Part shown: in pieces, positions 37,047 through 45,076 of the stretch
How positions within the stretch are numbered: the first letter of the stretch is position 1
How the letters are laid out: every line of letters starts with the position of its first letter
Assembly: GCA_024279945.1 (NCBI GenBank)
Contig: JAJRRA010000060.1
Location: 1 to 47,146, forward strand
DNA from: Gammaproteobacteria bacterium
GTDB lineage: Bacteria > Pseudomonadota > Gammaproteobacteria > Xanthomonadales > SZUA-36
DNA length: 47,146 bases
Direction: 5' to 3'
Notes under the pieces: model-generated
Database searches by the model: none
What the model was told of the DNA's origin: nothing
Seen by the model: only the letters and a program-made list of their open reading frames with translations
Translations under genes and position numbers: made by a program

Positions 37047-38113
37047 AGCGCTTCCGCTCTGGACTTGACGTTTATTGTTCTTCCCGACTGAGCGGCTCGC
37101 TCTGCAGCGAGTACCAGTGCCAGACTGTCCAGCCCGTTGTTGAGGTCGGGGCCGGGCGATGGTTCGCCGCGAGCCGCTGCGACAAATGCGGTGAGTGCAG
37201 TGGCGAAGCTCTGTTCCCGGGGAGGTAAGAGCGCATCACGAATGGTATAAGGAAAATCTGCACACGCACTCAGTGCTGTCCGCAGGCGGGCCGCCCTTGA
37301 GAAATCGCGTCTCGGCGGACTGAAATGGAGGCGAGACGAGCGATACCGGTCGAATGCAATCTCTCCATCGGTGCCAATAATTTCCATCCGGTGCTGTTCC
37401 GCTGCAGATATGGAAGTCAGGACGTCTACCACCTGACCGCCATCAAGGCGTAGTTGAACCACGGCCGTATCTTCTTCGCTGGAGTGGGAGTATAGAAGGG
37501 AGTTGACTTCGACGACCTCCTGATCAAGCACGAAGCGAAGCAAATCGAAGTGATGGCTGGCGAGATCGAGCAAGGCGCCACCACCACTGTTCCGTTGACG
37601 TTTCCATGCGGGCAGGCTTTGACCGGGCGAGCAAAAGCTGGCCCGGATCGTCAGCAGTTTGCCCACGGCGCCGCTGCGTACTGCGTTACGCATTTCTATT
37701 ACTAACGGGTGGAAACGGAAATTAAATCCAATCCAGGCAATGGTGCCGGCCCGTCGCCAGGCGCGGATGATTCGTTCACCATCTTCGAGTGTCGTGGCCA
37801 GTGGTTTTTCCAGATAGACATGCAGACCACGTTCGAGACAGGCAACGGCCGCCTCGGCATGTAATGCGGGCGGCAGGCAAATGACGGCTGCATCGAGCCG
37901 GCATGATTCGATTAGCTCCTGATGGTGTGCGCACAGGGTTGCTGCAGGCGCCGGTAAACGGCAGAGCTCCCGCGCTTTGTTATCAACCTCTGCAATAGCC
38001 TGAACCTCTACACCCGGTAAAGCAGACAGGATGGGGAGATGGTACAGGTGTGCCACACGCCCGGCCCCGAGCAGCCCGACCCGGAGTGGCGCGGAGTCGG
38101 GAAGAACAGTCAT
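37043..38113 (-). CDS. Gfo/Idh/MocA-family NAD(P)-dependent oxidoreductase
   Basis: A 356-aa protein from ATG 38113 (a TTG at 38125 would add four residues). Rossmann motif GLLGAGRVAHLYHLP, EKPLATTLEDGERI with catalytic Lys, and GGGALLDLASHHFDLLRF match the family. It probably oxidises or reduces a nucleotide-sugar for the glycosyltransferases downstream in the same operon; the sugar is unknown. It is divergent from the HprK-like gene. Confidence 0.85.
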   Translation of the reverse strand: MTVLPDSAPLRVGLLGAGRVAHLYHLPILSALPGVEVQAIAEVDNKARELCRLPAPAATLCAHHQELIESCRLDAAVICLPPALHAEAAVACLERGLHVYLEKPLATTLEDGERIIRAWRRAGTIAWIGFNFRFHPLVIEMRNAVRSGAVGKLLTIRASFCSPGQSLPAWKRQRNSGGGALLDLASHHFDLLRFVLDQEVVEVNSLLYSHSSEEDTAVVQLRLDGGQVVDVLTSISAAEQHRMEIIGTDGEIAFDRYRSSRLHFSPPRRDFSRAARLRTALSACADFPYTIRDALLPPREQSFATALTAFVAAARGEPSPGPDLNNGLDSLALVLAAERAAQSGRTINVKSRAEAL

Positions 38114-38192
38114 ATAGGAAGACAAGGGTCAGTGTTCATATTTTGTGGGTGCGCCGCAGTTTGTTGCTGAGATCCGGTGGGTAAAAAATACT

Positions 38193-38204
38193 CTTGTATA
38201 CAAG
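38193..38204. promoter_or_regulatory. 12-bp palindrome resembling a GntR/FadR-type operator
   Basis: CTTGTATACAAG is perfectly symmetric and overlaps a second palindrome AGTATACT (38203-38210). TTGTATACAA fits the TNGTNNNACNA pattern of FadR-subfamily GntR sites (family knowledge). It lies between the divergent oxidoreductase and HprK-like genes. No GntR gene is in the window, so the regulator would act in trans. Confidence 0.4.
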
Positions 38205-38290
38205 TATACTGCCGTGAAAACAGGCACTCCATTGCCATCCCTCAATTTTTCTGCAAATATTGATGCCTATGCCCTTTTCCCTCCCCTGTA

Positions 38291-39220
38291 ATGGCTGACT
38301 TCGCCGCGCTGGCCTATGGTGCTGCGATTCACAGCCAGGTAGCTTTGCGCGAACACCTCGCCGGAGGTGAGTACGCCCGTCATGAACTCAGTCTGGTCAA
38401 AGGTGGAGGGCAGCCGACGCACCGTGAGTTAGCACATTCAAGCTCCTTACTGAGCAGTCACGGCCGTGATCTGTGGTTGTTCAGCGACCGGGAGATGGGG
38501 CTCCGCAAGTCCGGGCAGCCGTGGGCTTTTAAAGTCTTGGATGTGGTAACTTTTCGCTGGCTGACCGGCAGACCAGTGGTTGAATACGAACTGGGAAAGG
38601 AAGGTGATGAGCGCTTGCTGGCCTTCTGGTTTATCCATATATTCCTGCCGCTCTATCTCACCCTGGAGGAGAATTACGACTTTCTGCACGCCGGCGCCGT
38701 GGAAGTGGATGGACGCGTTGTTATGTTCGTGGCGCCATCGACTGGTGGCAAATCTACGCTGACTGAATATTTTGTACGGCAGGGGCATGCCTTGCTTGCA
38801 GATGACAAGGTAGCGACTTACGTGGAGGGTGCTCGCTTTATGGCAGTGCCTTCCCATGCCAACTACCGCCCCTATCGGCGCGCTGAAGATCTGGGGTTTC
38901 GGGCCGAAGATTTCAGGGATACGCCTCAAGCCATTCACGCGATTTACGCATTGCAGCGCGTTGCGGCAGAGGAGGACGTCCGCTTCAGAGAGATCAAGGG
39001 ATTTCGTAAGTTTGACCGCCTGATGCCCAATTACATATTCGGTTTTACCCACTTGAGGAGAAAGCGCCTGGAGTACCTTGCAGGTCTGGTGAACCGGGTT
39101 CCCTTATATGAGGTGGACATCCCCCATGACATTACCCGGTTGGGTGAGGTCTATGGGGCGATTTGTCAGCACCAGAGTCAAAGCGGGGGAGTCGGGAAGA
39201 GCCGGGAGCCTGTTGCCTGA
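38291..39220 (+). CDS. HprK-like serine kinase family protein
   Basis: A 309-aa protein. Opening LAYGAAIHSQVAL and LHAGAVEVDGRVVMFVAPS, then STGGKSTLTEYF (P-loop, about 149) and LLADDKVA resemble HPr kinase/phosphorylase-like proteins found beside exopolysaccharide and peptide-modification clusters. True HprK has a C-terminal K-loop motif that I do not clearly see, so HPr phosphorylation is doubtful. No strong ribosome site before ATG 38291. Divergent from the glycan operon; a role in controlling or priming it is inference. Confidence 0.75.
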   Translation: MADFAALAYGAAIHSQVALREHLAGGEYARHELSLVKGGGQPTHRELAHSSSLLSSHGRDLWLFSDREMGLRKSGQPWAFKVLDVVTFRWLTGRPVVEYELGKEGDERLLAFWFIHIFLPLYLTLEENYDFLHAGAVEVDGRVVMFVAPSTGGKSTLTEYFVRQGHALLADDKVATYVEGARFMAVPSHANYRPYRRAEDLGFRAEDFRDTPQAIHAIYALQRVAAEEDVRFREIKGFRKFDRLMPNYIFGFTHLRRKRLEYLAGLVNRVPLYEVDIPHDITRLGEVYGAICQHQSQSGGVGKSREPVA

Positions 39221-39271
39221 AATCTTCATTCCACTTTTTTGGCCTATACTGATAGTGGCAGGAGGAATGTT

Positions 39272-39721
39272 ATGCTCGCAGTTCGCCCGACTATCGTTAT
39301 CACCCTGGCTTTTCTGGCCCTGATCGCCGGTTCCACTGCAGATGCCTATCAGGTTTATTACTGGCTTGATGAAAACGGCGTCCCGAATTTCAGCCAGATG
39401 CGACCGGACGGGGAAATCCCGGAAATCAACAAGCTGAAGCTGGAGGATACAACTCCTGCAGATTTTGATCCTGATGAGGATCGCTATGGCGTCCAGGCGC
39501 AGGCAAAGCGCCTGGAGACTTTGCGCAAGGAGATGGGGCAACGCCGTGAGTCCGCCCGCAAGCACCGGAGAACAGCTCCACGGCAGCAGCAGGTGGTCCA
39601 GCATCGTGAGCCTGCTCGCCGCTACTGGCGTGGATTCAGATATCGGCCAGTTCATTCCCGTCCTCCGCACAATCCAAAACCCGTGCCCTATTCGAGTTCC
39701 ACCCTGAAACTTAGCCAGTGA
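39272..39721 (+). CDS. DUF4124-domain secreted protein
   Basis: A 149-aa protein with a signal peptide (to about TADA) and the DUF4124 core YYWLDENGVPNFSQMRP. The tail is basic with many R, H and P. Start ATG 39272 with AGGAGG at 39260-39265; an earlier in-frame start at 39239 lacks this site. DUF4124 proteins are periplasmic or envelope proteins of unknown function. A weak stem ACCGCC/GGCGGT (39722-39739) follows without a T-run. Confidence 0.8.
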   Translation: MLAVRPTIVITLAFLALIAGSTADAYQVYYWLDENGVPNFSQMRPDGEIPEINKLKLEDTTPADFDPDEDRYGVQAQAKRLETLRKEMGQRRESARKHRRTAPRQQQVVQHREPARRYWRGFRYRPVHSRPPHNPKPVPYSSSTLKLSQ

Positions 39722-39789
39722 ACCGCCGTCATGGGCGGTAGTTGGGATTACGTTCAGGTTCAAGGCGTATTTGATGACAGGAGGGCTGT

Positions 39790-40593
39790 GTGACTGGAAA
39801 ATCACCGGGGCAAGTGAATCAGGTCAATGAGGAGGAGGTCATTCCTCTTTTGCCGTCCCGACGGGAGGGTTTCAGGCTATTTCGGCGACTCTTTATTTAC
39901 CACCTGGTAATCGCTGCTGCCATGGTGTTGCTTGTTCTGCTCTTTCCTGGTTTCGTTGCGCAACTGCCCGTGGGTGGAGTTACCGATCTGGTGGGTAGTG
40001 GAGATGTCACGGTCGGTTTTGAAAATATGGCTCCGATTTACAGTGATGACAGCGAAATTGTCAGCACAGTTTTCAAAGCTGCGGGCCGACTCGATCGTCT
40101 GGGTTATGCGCGGCAATTGACGTTTATTTTACTCGGCGTATGGGCGCTGATGTTGCCGGTCTCGTGGGTACACAAGGGGATCCATCGGGTCAGTTCACAT
40201 GATCATTCCCTGGATGAAACCATGCTGATCCTGCCGGGCGTCGTAGCGTCTATTGTGCTGGTCGTTCAGCACAGCCTGGCACTGGCGTTCAGCCTGGCCG
40301 GAATCGTTGCCGGTGTGCAATTCAGGCGCGCCCTGCAGGACACATTCGATGCACTTTTCATACTGGTAGCCATCGGAACGGGTATTGCGGCAGGGGTCAG
40401 AGCGCTTGAAATTGCGGCCGTGCTGACGGTGTTTTTTACTTACGCAACGCTCTATGTGTACTTCTTTGGGGATGGGCTGGAATCCGATCACGCGGCCCAG
40501 AAAAAAGCTCTGAAACGGCTACGCAGAGAAGCCGCTGGCAAGCTCCAGGCAGCTCAGAACGGTGCGGACAGTGATCGTTCTGATTTACCGTGA
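39790..40593 (+). CDS. DUF4956-family membrane protein
   Basis: A 267-aa membrane protein. The strongly conserved core LPGVVASIVLVVQHSLAL, FSLAGIVAGVQFRRAL and ILVAIGTGIAAGVRALE identifies DUF4956. One N-terminal TM, a periplasmic loop of ~50 residues, then four or five TMs. GTG start 39790 is supported by AGGAGGG 5 bp upstream. Function unknown; some family members sit beside polyphosphate- or CotH-related genes, not here. Confidence 0.85.
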   Translation: MTGKSPGQVNQVNEEEVIPLLPSRREGFRLFRRLFIYHLVIAAAMVLLVLLFPGFVAQLPVGGVTDLVGSGDVTVGFENMAPIYSDDSEIVSTVFKAAGRLDRLGYARQLTFILLGVWALMLPVSWVHKGIHRVSSHDHSLDETMLILPGVVASIVLVVQHSLALAFSLAGIVAGVQFRRALQDTFDALFILVAIGTGIAAGVRALEIAAVLTVFFTYATLYVYFFGDGLESDHAAQKKALKRLRREAAGKLQAAQNGADSDRSDLP

Positions 40594-40618
40594 GTCACAG
40601 TCACTCAAACTGAAAACC

Positions 40619-41476
40619 TCAACTCTTGGCCAGCATCCACTGGCGTAATCGGTTTGAGTCGCCGAACGGTGTGAGCTTGCCGAATGAATTCAACAGGACA
40701 ATGGAAACAGACTCACCTTCGATAATGGCGCGCATGACCAGGCAGCGTCCGGCCTCGTCGATGTAACCGGTTTTGCTCAGGGCGATATCCCAGTTTTTGT
40801 TCTTCAGCAAGCGGTTGGTGTTGCCGTAGACCAGGGGGCCACGCTTTGCGTAAGGGTGTACCTCCAGTCGCTTGGTGGTGCTGGCTTTGCGGATCAGCGG
40901 GTAGTCGTAGGCGGCTGTGACCATTTTTACCAGGTCGCTGGCGGTGGACGTGTTCTCCACGTGCAAGCCGGCGGGGTCACTGAAGTGGCTATGGTTCATT
41001 TTGAGTTGCCTGGCCTTGAGGTTCATTTGTGCGATGAACTCAGCCATGCCGCCTGGCCAGTTTCTGCCCAGTGCGGTGGCGGCCCGGTTCTCGGATGACA
41101 TGATTGCCAGCATGATCATCTCACGGCGCGACAGCGTGGCGCCGTACTCCAGGCGCGACCCCGTCAACTGAACCAGGTCGCGATCCGCTTTGGTGACGGT
41201 GATTTTTTCGTTCAAATCAAGACCGGAATCGAGGATGACCATGGCGGTCATCAGTTTGGTGATGGATGCGATCGGGCGAACGGCATCAACGTCCTTGCCG
41301 TAGATGACATTACCCTCAGCGTCAGTGACCAGGGCTGATGCTGAGCGTAAATCGGGACTACCCTGGAGATCGGAAAAATTCGAAGCCAGTGCCGTCATGG
41401 GTGAACCCGACCCCATCACCGAGGCCAAAATCAGCGCGATCACATTTGCGATCCGCAGGGATGCTCTCCAGTCCAT
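40619..41476 (-). CDS. pbpG: D-alanyl-D-alanine endopeptidase (PBP7)
   Basis: A 285-aa penicillin-binding protein of the S11 family, PbpG-like in length. Signal peptide to about residue 31. Active-site motifs SITK (Ser71, Lys74), SEN (Ser128-Asn130) and KTG in ALSKTGYIDEAG are all present. It cleaves D-Ala-mDAP cross-links in peptidoglycan. GGAGG lies 13 bp before the ATG. Confidence 0.92.
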   Translation of the reverse strand: MDWRASLRIANVIALILASVMGSGSPMTALASNFSDLQGSPDLRSASALVTDAEGNVIYGKDVDAVRPIASITKLMTAMVILDSGLDLNEKITVTKADRDLVQLTGSRLEYGATLSRREMIMLAIMSSENRAATALGRNWPGGMAEFIAQMNLKARQLKMNHSHFSDPAGLHVENTSTASDLVKMVTAAYDYPLIRKASTTKRLEVHPYAKRGPLVYGNTNRLLKNKNWDIALSKTGYIDEAGRCLVMRAIIEGESVSIVLLNSFGKLTPFGDSNRLRQWMLAKS

Positions 41477-41510
41477 GGTTATTTCACTACCTCCCTGTAA
41501 ATGGGTGAAG

Positions 41511-42140
41511 TTACGCCGAGACTTTCGGATTCAGACTGTAGGTTCCGGTCACGCTGGCCTGGGCGAGAATATGAGCTTCGATCGCACTACGAACCTCGGC
41601 GCCGCCAAATTCCCCTTCAAGGGGACAGCGTTCGATATCAAGCGCGTACAGCGTGAACACATAGTGATGCACGATGCTGTCGTTCCAGGGTGGGCAAGGG
41701 CCGTCATAGCCGAAGTATTTTCCGTCCATGTCGGCATCGCCGGCAAACCAGTCTGTGTAGTTGTTCAGTCCCTGGCGGGTGCCGTCAGATACTTCCGGTC
41801 CGCTTTTACCCCGTGCCGTCACGGCGTTTGAATATTCACCTTCAGCGATGGAGTTTTTGTCTGCCGGCAAATCGACCAGTACCCAGTGATAAAAATCCAC
41901 GCGAGGAAGATCGGCAGGGACTTCACGGCCTTCCTGGTTGACGTCATCGGGCTTACTCGGTACATCGGAATCACAACAGATCAGGACCAGGGACCGTGTA
42001 CCATCGGGAATGTCGCTCCAGTTGAAAGCCGGGTTGAGATTGTCTGACATCCGCACATGATTCTGGGGATCTGGAGCACAGAATGCGAAGGTCGTGGGGA
42101 TCTCCTGCCTGTCACTAAAGCCTGGGCTGGTCAGTTTCAT
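41511..42140 (-). CDS. YbhB/YbcL-family PEBP (Raf kinase inhibitor-like) protein
   Basis: A 209-aa phosphatidylethanolamine-binding-like protein. LNPAFNWSDIPDGTRSLVLICCDSD (in pieces), FYHWVLVDLPA and GYDGPCPPWND...HHYVFTLYALD form the ligand pocket. ATG 42140 is preferred over an upstream start at 42167 because AGGAGG lies 7 bp before it. No signal peptide, so cytoplasmic. Function in bacteria unknown. Confidence 0.9.
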   Translation of the reverse strand: MKLTSPGFSDRQEIPTTFAFCAPDPQNHVRMSDNLNPAFNWSDIPDGTRSLVLICCDSDVPSKPDDVNQEGREVPADLPRVDFYHWVLVDLPADKNSIAEGEYSNAVTARGKSGPEVSDGTRQGLNNYTDWFAGDADMDGKYFGYDGPCPPWNDSIVHHYVFTLYALDIERCPLEGEFGGAEVRSAIEAHILAQASVTGTYSLNPKVSA

Positions 42141-42185
42141 ATCTGTCCTCCTGTGCAAAAATGCCATTGTGTCGATAGGGTCATT

Positions 42186-42707
42186 TCAGTGGCCCTTGTT
42201 GTTTTCTGCCGTTGCGGTGAGGTCCCGGTATTCTTCAGCGGACATTTCACTTAACTGATTGATGAACGCAAGTAGTGCCCAAATTTCGTCATCTGAGTGT
42301 GATGCTCCCCAGGCAGGCATACCGGTCAATTTGATCCCGTTTTTGATTACCCAGAAATTGTCCTTGTTATCGGGAACTTCATCGAAATCTTTGTACAACA
42401 CCGGCGGCTGTGGGTAAAGACCTTGATGTAATTCGGTCACTTTTGCGCCGGGGGCAAGATGGCAAACGGAACACATTTCCTCATAGGTGGCGGCACCAGA
42501 TGCGATGCGTGCCGGATCTTCCAGGTCATCCGGCACGACGATATCCTCTGCACGAACTTCGATTGAACGCTCTTTGAGAATTTCGATTAACTCGGTGGTT
42601 ATGGCCCAGTGTTTGTCGGTTGCGGCAATGTTATACACGCCTGACCCGACGAATAGTGAAGCGCCGAGCAGAATTACGATAAGAAGAATAAACGTGGCCT
42701 TTTTCAT
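42186..42707 (-). CDS. Membrane-anchored c-type cytochrome
   Basis: A 173-aa protein with an N-terminal signal/anchor (ATFILLIVILLGASLFVGSGVY), a single CSVCH haem site (about 80) and a likely axial Met in KLTGMPAWGASHSDDEIW. This is the class I monohaem cytochrome c pattern. It would act in the periplasm in electron transfer; the partner is not apparent. The neighbouring barrel gene lies 33 bp upstream. Confidence 0.88.
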   Translation of the reverse strand: MKKATFILLIVILLGASLFVGSGVYNIAATDKHWAITTELIEILKERSIEVRAEDIVVPDDLEDPARIASGAATYEEMCSVCHLAPGAKVTELHQGLYPQPPVLYKDFDEVPDNKDNFWVIKNGIKLTGMPAWGASHSDDEIWALLAFINQLSEMSAEEYRDLTATAENNKGH

Positions 42708-42740
42708 ATTTTTCCCGTGATTTGAGGTGTTGTTAATAGA

Positions 42741-43796
42741 TTACCAGCGAAAATCATCGGAGTCTTCCGCTTCGCGTTGCCAGAATTCAGAAGCCTTATC
42801 GCTGCCGAAGAATATTTCGATACGCAAACGGATGCCCGGATTGGTCTTATAGTCAAACTCATTTTCCCAGGATACCTGGGGCACGATTTCGTAATAAAAC
42901 CAGTCACGCCAGGTTTGTTTGCGATAGCGCAGCGCCACGACGTATTCATCGACATGGGTATCGGGTTTGGTGAAAAAGATCGTGGAGAACTCGCCCTGCA
43001 GCCCGGCGGTATTACTGAGGTGGCGGGTCAGAAAACTACTGATCCGCGTGCGGTAGCCCTCTTCATCACTGTATTCACCGCGCCAGCGACCGTCGACCAT
43101 CTGGCGGAAAAAGACACGCTCGTTGAGCGCGAAGTTGTAGTCGAAGCGTGATCTTATTTGCCAGGTTCTGTTGGTTTGCCAGAGAACTTTTTGCACAAAA
43201 CGGAACGATGTGCGTGGAGTCAGTTCCGTCCGGTAGCGTAAACGTGGTCCCACGAAACCTGCAAACTCATTTCCCTTGATTCCCACGCTGGCGCTGAAAT
43301 TCCATTTTCCTTTATCTCTGCCAAGGAAGCGCAAACCGATGGATGGCTCATTGATGTCATCATCCACAGATTCGTCGAAGCTGTCGTCCATATCCGAGCT
43401 ACCACCGACCAGGCTGACTCGACGACCCAGGTTAGGCAAGCGGAGCCGGAACGAACCCTTGAATTTTACTTTGAGACCTTGCTCACTCCGGTAATACAGT
43501 TCCGGCCTCAGGCGAAACTGGGTGGTGGCGACTTCGCTCTGGTACTCCTGGTCGGTGAAAAAAGAGTCGGTCCATTGCACCAGGCGGGTACTCTGATTTT
43601 CGACTTTTTCTTTTTCTTTTTCGATGAAATCAAGAATGCGGGACTGTTTGGTTTCCGCATCCGCCGGCTGCTCGCCGGACTCATCACCTGTTGTTCTACT
43701 CTGCTCAGTTTTGTCTTCTGTAATTTCCTGCTCCAGAGCGCAAGCACTGGCTGCTGAAAACAGCAGTACCATGGTCACCAGGACGATCTTCAACAC
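42741..43796 (-). CDS. Hypothetical outer-membrane beta-barrel-like protein
   Basis: A 351-aa protein with a signal peptide (to about SACA), a charged coiled-coil-like stretch (IEKEKEKVENQ) and then many amphipathic strands (FRLRPELYYRSEQG, NFSASVGIKG, SFRFVQKVLW, VALRYRKQTWRDWFYYEIVP). It resembles barrel proteins of unknown function in gammaproteobacteria. The C-terminal part ends DSDDFRW with terminal Trp, also consistent with an outer-membrane protein. No named family recognised. Confidence 0.6.
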   Translation of the reverse strand: MLKIVLVTMVLLFSAASACALEQEITEDKTEQSRTTGDESGEQPADAETKQSRILDFIEKEKEKVENQSTRLVQWTDSFFTDQEYQSEVATTQFRLRPELYYRSEQGLKVKFKGSFRLRLPNLGRRVSLVGGSSDMDDSFDESVDDDINEPSIGLRFLGRDKGKWNFSASVGIKGNEFAGFVGPRLRYRTELTPRTSFRFVQKVLWQTNRTWQIRSRFDYNFALNERVFFRQMVDGRWRGEYSDEEGYRTRISSFLTRHLSNTAGLQGEFSTIFFTKPDTHVDEYVVALRYRKQTWRDWFYYEIVPQVSWENEFDYKTNPGIRLRIEIFFGSDKASEFWQREAEDSDDFRW

Positions 43797-43828
43797 GCTT
43801 GCTCCTCAGCCATACCCGCTGCCATTCA

Positions 43829-44338
43829 TCAAGGTACGAATTTCTCGTATTGCTGGTCGCCTGTTTTGGCGTCAGTACCGTACAATTCAATGTAATCCAC
43901 GGTGGTTGACATGCCCTTGCCGGTGGCGTGGATAAAGATTTTTTCAAGATATGTATCCGCCCCGTTAATCAGGGCCATTGCGCGGTAGCAGTCACCTTCG
44001 CGTTTAACGCTGATTGGACGACCGATATCCGCTTTCATATCCAGTTTCACGGTGTCACTGCCGCGGTCATATTTTGCATCAAAACCATAGGCAAAGGTGT
44101 TCTGGACCCAACTGAGTTTCTGCACCTGCCCCTTGTCGGCCAGGCGTATCCAGTAGGCGACAACCGGCTTCTTCTTCAACAACTTGCCGTCCGTACCGAT
44201 CTGGGCATCGTACTGGATGATGTTAGCGTTGGTATTGCGCTCGATCTTGAACAGAGCCTGGCTGCCTGGTGCATCGGCATAGAGCAACGTTGACGTGCAG
44301 AACAAGCTAAAAATAAGGAAAGCAATCAGCTTTTGCAT
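43829..44338 (-). CDS. DUF4833-domain exported protein
   Basis: A 169-aa protein from ATG 44338 with a signal peptide (MQKLIAFLIFSLFCTSTLLY then ADA). Core ALFKIERNTNANIIQYDAQ and PVVAYWIRLADKG are DUF4833-like. An upstream start at 44416 would add 26 residues before the signal peptide and is unlikely. Function unknown; envelope location is inferred. Confidence 0.75.
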   Translation of the reverse strand: MQKLIAFLIFSLFCTSTLLYADAPGSQALFKIERNTNANIIQYDAQIGTDGKLLKKKPVVAYWIRLADKGQVQKLSWVQNTFAYGFDAKYDRGSDTVKLDMKADIGRPISVKREGDCYRAMALINGADTYLEKIFIHATGKGMSTTVDYIELYGTDAKTGDQQYEKFVP

Positions 44339-44446
44339 ATCCCGCTCCCAGCGAAAATATCGGGCCGGTTTAAGCCCATTTTTTATGAAGTCATGTACAG
44401 TTAAGGAGGTACTCACGTCGTTTTAGTTCCGCCTGGTAATATAATA

Positions 44447-45076
44447 CTACCAGTAAGCCAGCACGACTCCCCGCTCAATCTTGCTGTCGAATCGTTTCAG
44501 CGAACGGCTGCCTTTTGCCACGCATTCTCCGCTGCTCACGTCAAAGGTCCACTGGTGCTTCGGGCAGGTCAAACGTGTTCCGGACAGGGCCAGATGGGGA
44601 ATGTCGTTGACCTGGTGCGGGCAGCGGCTGTCGTACACACGGCACTCCTTGCCGGAACGGTAGATGAATACATTTCTTCCATCGCGGCCTTCCACATAAG
44701 TTATTTCGTTGTCACGGACATCATCCCAGGCGATCAGTTCGTGCCAGGCAGACTCGGAATCCAGCAGTTCCACCCGGAATTCGGGGATGTCCATATCCAA
44801 CAGAATATCGATGGCCCAGACGATTTTCGCCAGACCCAGGGTCGGGAAGGCCATCAGGATGGCATCCAGTATTTCATGGGGGCTGGCGCCATCACGCAGC
44901 GCACGCGGCAGATACTGGCGCAGGCCACGTTCGGTTTGGCTGTGTACCTTGGTGATCACCGATATCAGTGAACGGGTTTTGGGGTCGAGGTGTTTGCCCG
45001 ACTCCTTCATGAAGGTGAAATAGGCCGTCATCGCTTCCGGGCGGGCCTTGATCAGGTAATTCAGTGCATCACTCAT
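44447..45076 (-). CDS. CMD-like / Rieske [2Fe-2S] fusion protein
   Basis: A 209-aa two-domain protein. Residues ~1-100 match the carboxymuconolactone decarboxylase/AhpD fold (DPKTRSLISVITKV, GASPHEILDAILMAFPTLG), but the catalytic CxxC and His are replaced (TERG and Tyr). Residues ~115-205 are a Rieske domain with CPHQ (about 150) and CPKHQWTFD (about 168), giving the C-x-H / C-x2-H ligands. The ATG overlaps the cysG stop (ATGAGTGA), so it is translated with cysG. It may be an electron-transfer partner in a sulphite or nitrite reduction setting (inference). An inverted repeat CTGGTA/TACCAG (44433-44453) straddles its stop codon. Confidence 0.8.
   Translation of the reverse strand: MSDALNYLIKARPEAMTAYFTFMKESGKHLDPKTRSLISVITKVHSQTERGLRQYLPRALRDGASPHEILDAILMAFPTLGLAKIVWAIDILLDMDIPEFRVELLDSESAWHELIAWDDVRDNEITYVEGRDGRNVFIYRSGKECRVYDSRCPHQVNDIPHLALSGTRLTCPKHQWTFDVSSGECVAKGSRSLKRFDSKIERGVVLAYW

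Noticed and set aside
39722-39739. Hairpin ACCGCC/GGCGGT after the DUF4124 gene as a terminator
   Set aside because: A six-bp stem with no following T-run; too weak to call.
44433-44453. Inverted repeat CTGGTA/TACCAG as a terminator of the cysG operon
   Set aside because: Short stem without a T-run on the minus strand; noted only in the gene entry.
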